DNA from: Marisa cornuarietis
Taxonomy: Eukaryota; Mollusca; Gastropoda; Architaenioglossa; Ampullariidae
Direction of reading: 5' to 3'
DNA: 64,000 bases
NCBI GenBank assembly: GCA_004794655.1
Contig: SMMW01000005.1
Coordinates: forward strand, 434,001 to 498,000
Each line of letters opens with the position of its first letter. Position 1 is the stretch's first letter. This document shows, piece by piece, positions 11,451 through 26,600 of the stretch. The notes below the pieces were generated by a model. That model made no database searches. It worked only from the letters and a program-made list of their open reading frames with translations, and was not told the DNA's origin. Both the position numbers and the translations under genes were made by a program.

Positions 11451-11919
11451 GTGAAGTCACAATATTCAAACATCACTAATGAGAGTCAAAATCTTTAATG
11501 TGCTTGAGCCCAGTTTGGGTTACTGGAAATGTTGTGCACTTGTTAAAATCAGGCCGATTATGCAGCAGTAATTAAGCATTACTCTTATCTTTTAAAATGT
11601 GGCCTGTAAAACGTCCATCGCATATGACTTCATTAGTCTAACTATAATCACTCGTAGAATGCGGCAATTATGATCATTGGCTTAAAACTTGTTTTGATTT
11701 TTTTTAAATAACCTGGTAGCAGTCAAACGTGATCGGACATAAAAAAAAAAAATCTTGCGTATACATGCTGCTGGAGCTTTCTCGCTAACACTGTTACTTT
11801 CCGCAACTAGCGTTTAACAGCTGCTGTAACCACGCATTCCAATATCTAACATGAATATCTAATTTATCTAAAAAACGAAAGGCAAAGGAGCCTTCCTTCT
11901 TCTCTCTTACCTTATCTTT

Positions 11920-11970
<51 letters not shown>

Positions 11971-14831
11971 GGTTCGTGTAATTTTCGTGTGTCCATTTCT
12001 TGATGCGATTGGTTGTATATAGACTGAATGCTAATTGTGTCTGCATATATAATTTTCTAAAATATATCTCAAAGTGGATTATATCAATTTTAATATATAT
12101 ATATATATCTTACAGGTATCAGTCTCTCACCGTGTGGTGTTGACGGAGTTCAGGAAATATTGGCTGACCAAGAAACTTATTTCACTTGCACAGCTGAGAA
12201 GGCAGCTCAATGGACACTACATTCACGAGAAAATAAAATCGTTTTAGCACAATATGGCAAAGAACGCGAACAATTGGAGACAATTGACGAAATTTTCGTC
12301 GGGAGGATTATTGATACTCACAGATCAAATATGACCATCAAGCCTGTGAACAACACAAAGGTATACAATAATATCAAGCTTCTGAACGGCAGTCTGGAGT
12401 GTAGTCTTACAGATGAAGACAACCAGTCAGCTAGCTGTGGTCTCAACTTTGTGTGTAAGTAGTCTCTATTTTCTCGATTCATAATTTATGTTAAGAATAG
12501 CAACATTTTACACATGCCCACATATCTTTTTCACTGTCATGGCATTTGATGACTCTCAAATTTATATCACAGCAATTTTAACTTGGGTTAATATGTTCAG
12601 CGTCAGATAATATATATATATATATAAGTTTTGCATAGCCTATTGGCCTTAAAAACAGTTTAAAATATCAAGTTGCTTAGCGTTTCCACCGCACGGCATA
12701 TGGAAGACAGCTCAGCTCTCTCCTTACACACACCCTTCCTAAATAATAAGGTACCCATTTTTGCTCGATTAGTAGCGGGGAGACTTTTCATCAACAGGCA
12801 AGAAGACCTATTTCATATGAAACTTCACTTAATCACATAACGATTTCATAGCACACTGACATTGCTAAACGCGCTTTCGCGAAGATCTAGTAGTTTTATA
12901 GTGTGGTTTCACATACTGATACTAAACTTCACTAACCAGACTGGTGATAAATGTTAATTTCGGATGGGGATCTAGAATCATGTAACAAAATCACTTTTGA
13001 TTACTTGAAAATATGCAGTGGGTCAAAGTATTCGAAATCTTCTACACTTTTATTTGTTCCCTTTGTTGTAAGTTCATATGTATCGATTTCTTTCTTTCCC
13101 TCCACTTTTGTTTTGAACATTCTTCGCAAGCTTGGTTAATCTTAATACTTCTCACTCAACAGATCCACCACAGACCGTTTCATGCACAGCAGAAAGTTCC
13201 TCATGGTCAGTCAATGTGTCATGCTTTATCACGAATGTATATTCCTCACATGAAAGCTATATGTGTCATCTGATCCGCTTCAATAACACGGTAAACCATA
13301 ATTTCTATCCATAATACATTTTCTCATTTAGCATAGTAGCTAACTTGTGCTAGATGTAGACATTTCGTATTTGACGATGACGACGACGACTTTGACGATG
13401 ACGATGATGATGATGATTGAATTCGTAGAGCGCATTTCACATGTAGAGGCATGCTCAATGTGCTGTTAACGAAAGATTGCCCCCCCCAAAAAAAAAAGCC
13501 TACCATATAAAGGAATACAAGTGTCAGAAAATGGATGACACTGTGGCAAACAAGAGTGAAGTAAAAAGATCAATTTGTAGAACCACGGAGTAAACATATG
13601 AATTTGCTTGCTGTTAAAACCTATTTATTAAAAAAGAAGTGGGCTTTGAGGTTTCAAACAGAGACAGTATTAAAAGAAGGGGCAGTGAATTTCCAACAGT
13701 GGGGCCAGTAAAAGTAAAGGAGCGTCTGGCGAATTTTTCCCATCTGATATATATTTACTGTTCCACTCCACCAGCTGAGTCTCACTCTGCTATTAGCTCT
13801 CTAGAAGCTTGTATCAGTGATGTCAAGGGCTGGATGGTAAAAAACAAGCTTAAACTAAACGATGATAAAACGGAAGCCCTCTTGTGCTACAGAAGAAGAC
13901 ATCCACCGCCGCTCGTCAGTCTGCCCAATCACATCAAGGTGGGCGACAGCAACATCACCTTCACGTCATCCGTTAGGAATCTGGGATTTATTGTCACTGA
14001 TGACATGACACTCGATAAACATGTTACAGCTGTCTGTCAGTCTGCTATTTATGAGCATTTTCTCTCTACACGCGCTACCAACACTCTTGTCTGTGCGTTT
14101 GTTCTATCTCGACTTGACTACTGCAACACCTTGCTGGCAGGCTGCCCCTCATCCCTCATTCAGAGACTCCAGAGAGTACAGAACTCCGCTGGTCGTCTGG
14201 TGCTTAGAGCCACGAAACGGGACCATGTCACTCCTCTCCTTCGTTTTCTACACTGGCTACCCGTCTGTTCTCGCATTCAGTACAAACTGTGCTGTGTTTT
14301 AATTTCTTTGCAGGCTCCTGTCCTGACTATTTCTCTGAACTTCTCATCCCTTACGTTCCAGCCAGACAACTACACTCTTCGACGGATGACCGTATTCTAA
14401 CTGTTCCTGTCACCAGAACAACAACATATGGTCACAGGAGTTTTGGTTACTGTGCTGCAAAACAATGGAACTCTCTCCCTTTCCATATCCACCACCTTCC
14501 TACAACTGAATCTTTCAAATCTGCACTGAAAACGCACCTCTTCCTTGAGCATTTCTCCTAACACAGTCCACACAATGCTCGTCCTTCTTACTCTCCCCCC
14601 TTCCGCTCTTGCTAATTTTCTACCATCTTTCTCTGCAGAAACCCTATATTTTCTATGTTTTGTTACTTGGTGTCTTTTTGTGTTTTCCATCTTTGTTTTG
14701 TGTTTGTCTTCAGTATTGTTGTTTATTCTTACGCCCCTCGTGTTCTATCCATTTAGTCCATGTCTATTCCTGGTTTTTAAGCGCTAAGAGCATGCTCTCT
14801 ATGAGTGTGAATATGCGCTATAAAAATCTTC

Positions 14832-14878
<47 letters not shown>

Positions 14879-15763
14879 TTAATATATTGCAGTGCAATTA
14901 AAACAGGCTTCAAATTGTGTCTCGCAAATGGGCACAATCGTACTTTTTCTTTAAGAAAGAATAACTTACATTTACTACTAATGAACGGTTCATATTTTCT
15001 GTTATGTCTATAACGCTTTTTAAATGTGTTCAACACAAATAATTTGTTGTAGTTAAAGTGAAAAGATTTTTGTATGTTATTACCTGAAGCTTTGTTAATA
15101 AAATGGGCTTAAGTATGGTTTTTCATTACCTCTGAACATAAAAATAATATACACATTAGGAGAAGATAAACTGTAAGAAAAACGTTTTCGCCCGTACATT
15201 GGTCCGCTTTTCTGTAACTTTGTTAACGTTATCTAAACGTAATAAAACAGATGTAAATGATATTTTCTAGTAGACATATAACGTAGCACTGCCTAGAATT
15301 AATGTAAATACAAATGATGTGCAAACCTGAATGCTTTATCATGTACAGATGCATTAAACTGTCTACGCAAACAATATTAGTGAAAAGGACGAGTAAATAG
15401 TAAACGGCGATGGATTTTGTAAAACGTATCGTTTGTAATTCACACATTAGTGTCGTTAAACGCAGCTGTGATATTTTTCTTTCAGGTAAAGAATGAAACC
15501 CTGAAAACTGTCTCAATCGTGACGTCACCAACCAGCGAGTGGATCAGCAAGAGTGAAGTGAAGGTGTCAGGCTCCTGTCAGTTCAACACAACTCTCCCAT
15601 CAGACGAAGGAATCTATGAATTTTCTGTGTCTGTCTCACCAAGCGGGCGTCATTTTTATACCACTGACAAGCAGTTCACAGTTGGTAACAACACACTTGT
15701 TTCCCATTTTAGTTGATAAAAGCGTGTATCTGTATTCGATCGGAAATGCTCATACAGATTTAT

Positions 15764-15837
<74 letters not shown>

Positions 15838-18800
15838 TCTCTCTCTTTCTCGCGTATATATATTTATACGCACACATTTTTATACACATATAAATGTTAG
15901 GAAATTCTCTCCTATTAAAAATCACATATGGCTTTTTTTTGCACTTGACTAGATGGGAATACTGCTTCTGTGAACGCTTAACTGGAATGATAAAAGTTGA
16001 TTTGATATACTCATTTTGTAGAAAAAGGGATTGTTTTTTCAGAACAGGCCAAGTCACCAACCGTGTCCTGTGAACCACAGTCCTACGTTATAGAAAACAC
16101 TACCGTCACATGTACCTGTAGAACCTCTAGTCTGGGACATCCTGCAGGGTATCTGCGATGGACCATAAGTAACCAGACTAACAAGGACACGTTAGTCAAG
16201 GAAGATGCCTCACTACAGGCACTGAACCATACTCAGTTCCTGACTCGATCAGACCATGATAAAACCTGGTTTAGCTGTTACGTTATTTGGGGAACCAAGG
16301 AGATTCTGGGAGAGAACTACACCGCTAGTGTGGGATGTAAGTGAAGAATTTTTTTAATGTTTTGTTTTATATTTCAGAGTAAACCAGGATTAATTAAATA
16401 CGAAATCGTGCGTTTACATCAGCGTGAAAAGCATGTGACAGCTGAGAAGAAAACGACTTTATATAAGGATGATATTCGTGTGGACTACTTGGTTTCTTGT
16501 TTCAACGAAAGAATCCTGATCATCCTGAATAACATATAGTCTGCCTTAGAAACAATATGCTTGCTGAGCACAGCAAGGGCTATCAAGATCAAAATGAAGT
16601 TATCCTGCTATCACTTTTTCTTTCCACATTTATGTATGTGGTCTGATGAATGAAAGCTGACTGAATAATGAAAGATAGATAATCGATGATTTGATTGATT
16701 AATCAAAAATAACAGTAATGATAATCTTGTTGCATTTTGATCTTGCTATAAGATCCACACAAACTTTACAAAGAAAAATAAATTGCATAAATAAATAAAA
16801 TCAGAAAGTATGGAAATAAAAAAGTAATAAAAGTAAACAATGAGATATAAATGGTTTTTAGAATCATTTTTTGAGTTTTAAACTTTCAGTTATTTACACT
16901 GATACCTTATGATATAGTCCTCCCGTAAACTTCAGAAGATAAAAGCGCCAATGGCTGAAAAACCCTCCATGTGTCATATCCGGGTATCAATACATGGAAT
17001 AATAGCATTAATGAGTTGCGAGTCAGGATTTGATACTATCTGCAACATTTGATGAGAAACTCTTTATTTAATGAGTAAATTGTATGTGGCGGTTGAAAGC
17101 ATAGAAAAAGATAGAAAATTATATTATAGAATAGCTTGATATAGAATACTGAGGTTTTATGCATGAGGGAAAAGTACTTTCACATTTCAAAAATGTTGTC
17201 GAAATCGGGTTCTACGTACGAGTCGATATAGCGCATATCTGTATAGAGGTACCTTGGTTTTTTTCACGAGCTGTCAGCTATCTCAGGAAGATTTTGCTCT
17301 CTGTTTTTAAACCCTCAGGCGAATCATGTGTCAAATACGGTTAATATACCGCAGTCGATAATTACAAATATTTTCCACTATAAAAAATGACATTATTTTC
17401 TAATTGGCCACAGTGTTTCGTAATTTACAGAGAATAGTGTGTAGGTTTCAAAACATTGGACCATCGCGTATACCAAACTTATGAGTGTCCACCCTTTGTA
17501 TTTCTGTGGAAAGTTCTCTTGTTGCTTGCCTTGCTAACACTGTACCTCGTAATAACCGAGTTTAGCCGCTGAAAGACTTAGTTCTGTTAGGGGAATGGTT
17601 TTATTCCTGTGTGTCTGTCCCCATGTCGGTCTCTATGTCTGCTTGTATAAGAGTACACTTGTCTCCGTATGTGTATTGTTTGTACTATGTCAGTGTCTTA
17701 AAATGTATCAGAAGTAAACTTTCGGCGTTTTGACGTAGTGTTTGAAAATTATTTCCAGTTGCCGCACAAAAACCAAGATTATCTTTTAACGGTAAAGAAG
17801 GAAATCTGACAGTTATGGAGAATCACCGAGTAGACATCAGGTGTGAATCAGACGGTCGACCCACACCAAACGTCTCGATCTCTAACAACGACAACCACAC
17901 TGTTATCATTAGAAACTCGTCTCCTGTAAACCACACGTTCATCGCTCGCTGTGAGGACACGGCCACCTACACGTGCTCTGCGTACAATGAATTTTCACCT
18001 CAGGCAGAAGCCATAACCTCTTACTACTTTGGTGTTGAATGTACGTAAGCAATACATGAACTACTAGTAAATTTCAAGAAATCATCGTTTTTAGCCAGTT
18101 CTTTACCACAACATTCATTACTTATTTGTTTCTTTATTCGTTGTCGCTAAAAAGTTTTTGAGAAGTGTTTATGGCAAAACTGATCAACATGTAAGCCGTT
18201 AAATCCTCAATCAAAAATTCTCTACAATTCAGTCAATAACCTAGTAAATCATAATTTACTGCAAATAAGGTTTATTGATTTTTCTTATTCTATCGACATT
18301 TTGCCTTTAGAGAAATTTCTTTAAATTTATTATTAAATAATTTCTGAAAAGATCTTCGATGTGTTTGTTCAAATAATTTAACTATAATTTATATAACATA
18401 GCATGTAAACAACTTTATGTTGGGATGTACGATTAGTGGACACCTGGTTTTCTTGTCAATACTACACTGAATTTTTATAAAATTTTATTTTCTTCGTGCA
18501 TTTTGTCAGGTAAACCTAGAAGTATTTCAACCAAACACATCGGAGAAGTGATATTTAGAAATAAAACAGAGACGAAGGCCTTTGATATCATCTCTAACCC
18601 GGTACCCCATCAGAGCAACGTGTGGTTTTTAGGAGCAATGGCCAACAGTAGTAGCAGCTACTGTGAACTAAAGGAAGATTCAGCGATGAACGTTACCTGT
18701 AAGCCGGCTTACACAGACAAAATATATAAGGTCAAGTGCACGCTGACAGTCTTCAACATCCTACCATGTTCTGGCTTCTTCAAGGTGCAGGTCATTAACA

Positions 18801-20578
18801 AATATGGAGATGAAAATTTCACTGCTGAGATCATTTACAGTATGACAGGCCGGGCACGTACGTTGAACTTTTACTAGCCTTTAATGCATACAAGTATTTC
18901 GCTATCAGTCCCTTAAGTGGCCGAGTATAATAATTCAATCTCTTTCTCTAATTCTTTTTCTCTTTATTTTCGACTTCTCCCGGTTAGAGTTGGTCTTGAA
19001 ATAAGGGGTAGAATATAGGTCCGGTGGTGCAATAATAAAACGCTTGTCACCAGGACAGTGAGGGTCGCGGGATGTGGATTCAGATCTCGCTCCCGGCACA
19101 AACTACTTTTTCTCTGGATATAACAGTTTACTTGGCTAACTTAGATGTCTGTGATATTGCCTCATTTGAAGGGCTCACGGTTAAAGGGTCAAAAAAACCT
19201 ACCAAAAACCGGCCAGGTACCAGCCTCGGCATTAATGCAGGCACCTGGTATGCCTTTCATTATTAGAGAGTTTGAGATCCACGACGCGTAGGGAGACGTG
19301 TGCGGCAACGAGAACGGCGAGCCTCTAAGCCTACCCGTTGTGAGAAAGCGATTGGTTGGATTTTGTGGATATGATGATGTAGGGCGCAAATTCCCGTGAC
19401 GCTACAGGTTGCCGCTCCCGCACGCGTCGTGCGAGCGCTGAATCTCAAACTCTCTAATACTTTCTTGCCAACTTGAAAACTTGACGGGATAGAGGAGGTA
19501 TGAAAATTGTTCATGCACAAGTCACCGCTTTATAACCCACCGAGATGAGAATTCTTCCAGTATTGGGCGATAGTAGCAAAGGAACCGATCAAATGCCTGG
19601 AAAAGTGACAAGTAATGTCCTACATAGGTTACATATTGTTAGTTAAAAAAAAAATTAAAAAGGCATTTTTTAAACTTCAATCTGCCACATCACTCATAAA
19701 ACTTGCTTTTTCATCAATCAATCAATCACAATCTGTTATCTTACTGATAGTCTACATTAAATGAGGCATCAAGAGGTACTACATCCTGGCTGCGTGTGAA
19801 GTGATTTCCTCTCTTAGCGCCACATACTCGCGGATGTCCACTTTAAAGATTAAAAAAAAGTGTCAGCAAAAACTACCTACCAGTCAGCCTCACTTTCACC
19901 TCCTGTCCCTTTAGATTAAATAAACATTAGTTATTGATTTTTTTTTTTTTGTCAGTAGATAAATTTGTCTGTCAGTTTGTCGGACTATCAGTTTCTCTGT
20001 ATTCACTCACGATCGAGGAGTATACTTCTATGTATAAATATTTTGAGTGAAACAGAATTGCACTAAAACTGTTTTACTAGCATTAAAATTAAATTTAGAA
20101 ACATAAAGTAGCAAAAATGCAGATCTATTATTTACCAAAACTGATTAAATTTTATACAGAAGAAACCGACGAGGATGAAACAGCACAAAAACTTATCGCC
20201 ATTTCATCTGGAGTAGCTGCAGGTTTCGTTTTCATCGTAACGGTTGTTGTAATCGCCATTATAATCTGGAAAAAGAAGAGTAACAAAGGTATGCTTTTAT
20301 CCCTTTTTAACGATTTAACGAAAGATACATGTAGCTAGACATTGCAGAAGTACTGTTATCTCAAGAGAGGCGGATTGTCGAGTGGAAGGCATAGATACTT
20401 GTTTGACGAAGCGTATTTTCCTCCAGTTGACCCTTCTTTGAAATGAGTAACCGACTTCGGATTAGGTTAGGGAAAGTAAATTTCTGATAAGTAGATAACT
20501 GATTATATTTGATCAGACCCGTGTAGGTTATAATGGACCAAATAATGATCCGAGCAGTGCATATATATATATATATAC

Positions 20579-20639
<61 letters not shown>

Positions 20640-23600
20640 ATGTTGCAGAATCGTCTTCCGCATTTCAAGTGTAAGTGCCAAGAATTTACTAATTCATTCC
20701 CTTTAAATCAACAGCAAAACGATTTACTTGTCTGTCTAAATATGAAAAAATCAATTAATTAATTGAAAATGTTCTTTACACTCTACACGGATTGAATGCT
20801 CGATTTCTTTGCCCTAGTTTTCCAGCGTTTTTTGCACTAATGCTTACAAAGCATACCAAATTCATATTTCGTCCATTTGATGATGATGATGATGATGATG
20901 ATGCATCATTGACCATCTATTATTCATCATCATTATAATCATCAATCATCGTCATTTCAGGTCGGCAGCTACTTCACAATATCTTTATAGGAGCAGAAGA
21001 GATGAAGGAGGTAAGATCTTGTTCTTGATGCCAGCGTTTATATTAATTACATGTAGTTTTATTTTTGTACTTCACAATAAATCGGCAAACACATGTTTGC
21101 GTTTTGTTCTGAATGTAATGTAACTTACATTCATATTTATGAGTATGAAATGCACTTGTACTCTTTCATTCTCACGAAGAAAACAATAAACTCTGAAATA
21201 TGAAAGGGATCGGATCGGGAAAGTGTACCTGAAGGTCACAAATTATAGAATACTTTTGATTTTCGCTTGATTACAAGCAGGTAAAAGCTTAGGTTATTCT
21301 AAAAATATTTATTATCAATTTTCTTACTTAATTATTTATCCAGTAATTGCTTTGTTCTCAACAAAAGCTAATTTATTCTTAAAACAAGTCTCTTGTCTTC
21401 CCTTTCTTTACATGTTTTTCTTTTCATACAAATGAGTTTAACGTATTTACTAAAACAAAAGTGTTATTAACGACATCATAAAATCTTACATTATGTAGAC
21501 TTATATATCATCTGATAGATGTCTTTTGTTTTGGGTAGTTCTATAACAAGCGAATCAGCTGAATCCAAGAATTAACATGGAAGAATAAAGTGTTAGAACG
21601 AGAAGCTTCAAACCAAGCGATGCAAACGATTCATTAAGAAAAATACAGAAAACTTTTTAAAATGTGAAGAAACGTATACCAACTAACACAACATACATAA
21701 TACTTGTATGTTTTTCGGATTGTGAAGCTAACCAACCGAGCCCGGCACCTGAAGTCATCTATGAAATTCCATGGGACAATGGTACGTACTACTCATTGGT
21801 TATCGTTGATTATATAGCAAGAGCTCGATTAATATCCTATCTCTTCGATGTTACACAGTGTTAGATTTCTCACTTTTATTTCCGTTAATTCATTCTTCAA
21901 ATTAATTGGACCCCTTAGGAAAACAAGCACTTGAAATTTACCGTAACATCATTTATATTGGCATAGTCCAAACAAAAATTTAGCCGAACTAATCCATTCA
22001 GCAAGAAATGTCGACAAAATTAGAAAAGAGAAAACACATCCTAGTCAAAGCGTTGCCAGGGAACACAAAATGGCCGCAAAAACAGGAGATGGCTCATCCG
22101 AACTCTTTATACGGAAACCGCTAAAGCATTTATTTCGGGGCTGAGACACATCCGTATGCTGGCTGTCGCAGTAGCCACCTCGTCGAGGTAACCTTCCTGT
22201 CCTGGAGGCAAATGTATTCAAACTGGTAATGCAGCACCGACTAATTGTGAGGATAATCACTGTTTTTATTTTATTTTATTATTATTTTTTTATGAGCAAT
22301 AGGACTGCTACTGTGCCGATTTTAAACAAATGTCATGTTTGGGCACAAGTTTGTGGTTTGTGTGTGTTGGTACGCGCGTGCGTGCGTCGGTAAGCGAGTG
22401 TTTGATAATATCTGTCATATAAATGTGGTCGTACTGTTTAAATATTCTGACTCTGCTCTGAGCTAGTATCTTAGTTAACATAAAGGGTTCGTTTTTCACT
22501 TAGTTCTTTGATCACTATTTGCTTCAAATAAATTCATTTACTAAAGTCGCGTGCTTTAACTACTTAAGACAGAAGAAAATCCTCAACATTTTACATCGTG
22601 TTTTGTTTTCAGCGTGTGCCAGATAAAAATAACATGTCTATCAAATTGTGTTTGGGTTCTGTAAGAGTAATAAATCTTGTACAATCACAGTTTCTTAAAA
22701 CATCACAGAAAACTAAAGACGCAACTAAGACAATAATTACCATGTGAGCTAAAGAAATTCAAAAATACCCAATACCTACCTCCATTGTTTCACTGTTGAC
22801 CAGTCAATAAAAGCAGAAACAAATAGCGAACATTTTATAATAAAACCCTTAAATACATGGTATTCCCAACACAAACGTGGTTTCACTGTTTGAAAACACT
22901 ATAGAACACAGGTCACAAGTCTTGTTTTTAAGCCTAATCAAAGGAAGCGGTTGCATTTCAGTTCCAGTAACGATGCGACCTTCGAGAATAAACGCCAGAG
23001 CTGGTACATCACAGCCAGCACACTGTCAGACGCCTGTGTATGCTGTAGTGGACAAGACAAGAAAGAAAGCGAATATTCAATCTGCTTGCATCGCTGAAAC
23101 ACCAGGCGAGAGGGAAGAGGCAAGGAGAGACGGCCCAGAAGGTGACTATGATAATGATCGTTGCACTCACAAAGGAAAACACATTTTAAAAAAATTGCTA
23201 GACTATGTATGGCACAGCGAATTGTTCCCTTTAATGATGACTGTCACAGTTATTGTCCAGTATGACCGTAGACTAACTTTCTTCTTGTAAATATGATAGA
23301 TGTGCATTGCAGCGGCTCTCGTGTTGACGAACGGTGACATTCTCCAGATGTAACTTCGTCATTCATCTGAAATCTGACAGAAAATTTTATGCATGCAAGA
23401 CTCTTAATGTTATTTTAGGAATGTGAGTTGATTTTTAGATGTTAAATTACGAGTACCCAATCTATCAGTTCTATCAATTTTTATTGTTTGGCTGTGTGTG
23501 TGTGTGTGTGCACGCGCGCGCTTTATCTCAGGTTCAGAGGCTTCAAGTTCGGGATTATGGCGAGACGCAGACTCTGAGTACGTTGTTTTGGATTTGATCA

Positions 23601-26600
23601 GAGGTAAAACTCCAGCTAGACGTGGCAAAGACTACATTAAAAAGAAGGAAAAACCCAGTCCAGATACAAAGAAAGGTAAATCTGTCGTCTGATATGAAAT
23701 CCCCCCCTTTTCTTAGATTTAACGGATTCAGATGATTTAAACTAAACAGTGCCTGACACGTAATTCAAATATGAAATATTTGGCAGAGGCTTGTGTCGTC
23801 ATTATCCTCTCATGCCACTTCCCAAGCGGTGTAAGCGGCCATGAGGAAGATAAAGAGAAGGTTTGAGACTGGCGCAATTGGCCACCTGCAGGTTGGAGAC
23901 TCTGTTCTCACGGAACCACGGGATGTTGCTGATTCACTGGCATTTACCATTGCTCAAAATTCTTTTTCTTCCAACTACTCTCCTGACTTTCAGTGCCCTA
24001 AGTCTATTCAGGAATCGTCTTCCTGTGACTTTTCTTCCGATATATCTGAACAATGCAATCTACCTTTCTCCTTTAAATGAATTGCAGCAGGCCTTTCAGA
24101 AATGCAGGGACTCTGTACCTGGCTAGACAATATTCCTTATCAGCTGCTAGCCCATTTTCGACAAGTCTCTCTACTCTTCCTTCTAAACATCCTCAACTTC
24201 ATTTGGGTGTCTGGCTGTTTCCCTTCCTCGGGGAGAGAGGCAGTTAGGGTGCCCATCTTAAAACCTGGTAAGAATCTTTCTGATCCAAATTCTTAGTGTT
24301 CTATCACTCTCACTAGCTGTCTATGCTTGGTGAATGCCCGACTCACCTGGCAACTCAAGTCTCAGGGTTTTCTTGCGTTCTGCAGTGTGGCTTCAGACAA
24401 TATCACAGAACCATGGACCATCTGGTCCTCTTTGAAACATTCGTAAAAGATACATTTGTCTTCAAAGAACATGCTCCATGAGTGTTCTTCGATTTGGAGA
24501 AGGCGTACGACACTACCTGGAAGCAATGTATTCTGTTGGACTCCGATGCCGTTGGCTTCCGGGGTGGTATGCCTTTTTTCATCAAAGGGTTTCTTTCCCA
24601 TTGCCTCTTTCAAGTCCGTGCTGGGTCTGTCCTTTTCGTTCCCCAGCAACAGGAAATGGACGTCCCTCAGGGTAGCTTAGTCTCCCCTACTCTATTCAAC
24701 ACAAAAATAGATTCTTAAATTATGTCTGTCCAAGTTTGGCGGCTTCGTTTTATGTAGATTTTTTTGTTTTTTGTATTTTGTTTTTTGTTTTTTTGCATTC
24801 GAGGCTGATCCCTACCGTTTTTCAAACGCCATCTTCAGCTGTGCGTAAACGGTCTGCAAACGTGGGGGACAAAAGATGTATTCAAAGTTTCTCGTATGAA
24901 GTCACCTTTCGTAAATTGAGAGACATGTTTCCAAACCCATCTATTTCTGTCAATGGCGCGGTATTCAAAGTGGTCCAGGAAGTAAAATTTTCTGGGGTTA
25001 TCTCTTTTTTTCCTCTTTTTTCCCTCATATATCTACGCCTTTCATGTCAGAAAGCCTTAGACAGTCTTCAAGTAGTTGGCCATGTCAGGTGCAGGGCGGA
25101 CCGCACGGTCCTGCTTCGCCTGTATCGTGGCCTGGTTCGCTCCAAGCAAGACAATGGCTCCATCGTCTATAGTTCAGCTCGGGAGTCCTATATCAAAATT
25201 CTGAATCCTGTCATTATCGAGATCTCCGCATCTATTTTGGTGCCTTGCGCGCCACTCCTGTACAAAGTTTGGACGCAGAAGCTGGTGAGGCTCCACTTCG
25301 CCTTCTGAAACTCATGCTATCCTATGTCTATCGCTTGAAAGCTCATCCGGGAAACCCTGCCTATCGTGCTGTTTTTGGAACTGAGCGATCTTCTCTGTGT
25401 GCCATTCGTACCAAGGAGCAAAACCCATTATCACTCCGGCTTGCACCTTACTTACAAGCCGTCGGAGTTGATATTCAACACGTAGAGTCTCTCCCTCTCC
25501 TTTCAGCTCCTTCTTGGACTGTTCCAGAGATTCGTTTTGATCTTACAGCTTTCAGAAAAAGTGACACCAGTGATCTCATCATTGTTCAAAGCTTTCAGGA
25601 ACTTCTTTCTATCCTGGATTCTGCTGGCCGCGCTATCTTTTCTGTGGAACGTCATGCCATCTTGCTGGGCTTGCAGAATGTCGACCGATCTTAAGAGTAG
25701 AACTCTTCTTTAAATTTGTTTTTACCTCCTTCTCGTTATCCAGCTTAACACAATTTATGCGGCTCTTCGTCGCAACGAGGACGTTTTCATTTGGGACCCT
25801 GCCCATTCTGGCATCCCAAGCAATATTCGAGCGGACCAGGTCGCTAAGGCCTCTTGCTAGTCCCCGATCAATTGCAGTACCTGGTGTCATCTGTCTGTAA
25901 GTCTACCCTCAAGGCATATGTTCAGTCCCTGTGGCATCGTCACAGGGACACTCTGGGCAAGTACAAGTGACACGCCTCCTTTCCCTGTCTTTCTCACCAC
26001 CTACCTCCTGTGAGACGGGAGAAGGCGCTTCTTGGTAGTTTAAGACACACCAATGCCACGCAGTTACACCTTTTACAAGGTGAACCCCCACCAGGTTGTC
26101 CTTGGTGTCAGGGAATTTTAACAGTGGCGCATGTTTTAATGAATTTTCCAGAGCATCCGCCAGCAATTATTTGCAACAGATTCTTCGTATTTACATATTA
26201 GATCCGTTCCATCGGCAGCTACTTTTACATTTTTAAAGAGGATGGGGCTATCTCATCAGATTTAAGGTGATGTTACATTATAAAGTTAAAAACAGAAAAA
26301 CTCCATGTAAGATCATAATTTTCTTAACAACAACTGTCAACGGCAGGAGCAAACTTTACTATAAAAGGCAACGTGTGAAAAGCCACCAACAAACTAGTAA
26401 ACAAAACAAAAATAGGAGGTAACACCTTCTCGCCGTGATATGGCCTTCGTTGCTGGCGCGGCGGAAAAACAATTTCTTTCCAATTTCTCTTTCAATATGT
26501 CTTTAAGGTTCCAGTATCAGTCTTGTCTATAACTTATTTGGCAGGTTTCGTGGATGATGAAGCTGACGACGATGACTATGACCATCTGGTTATGCAGCAG

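Noticed and set aside
15616..16078. ORFs with long Thr-His or Val-Cys runs
   Set aside because: Direct translation of the (CA)n microsatellite.
16357..16539. Possible extra Ig exon downstream of gene B exon 5
   Set aside because: After the acceptor-like atttcag the required phase gives an immediate TAG, and the frame has no Ig motifs.
20878..20904. CRISPR-like or regulatory short repeats (ATG repeat, CA runs)
   Set aside because: Simple eukaryotic microsatellites; no spacer-repeat structure.
22040..22260. GC-richer block in gene B intron 11 with a short palindrome (acctcgtcgaggt)
   Set aside because: Possibly an old repeat, but no terminal repeats, polymerase-III boxes or second copy seen in the window.
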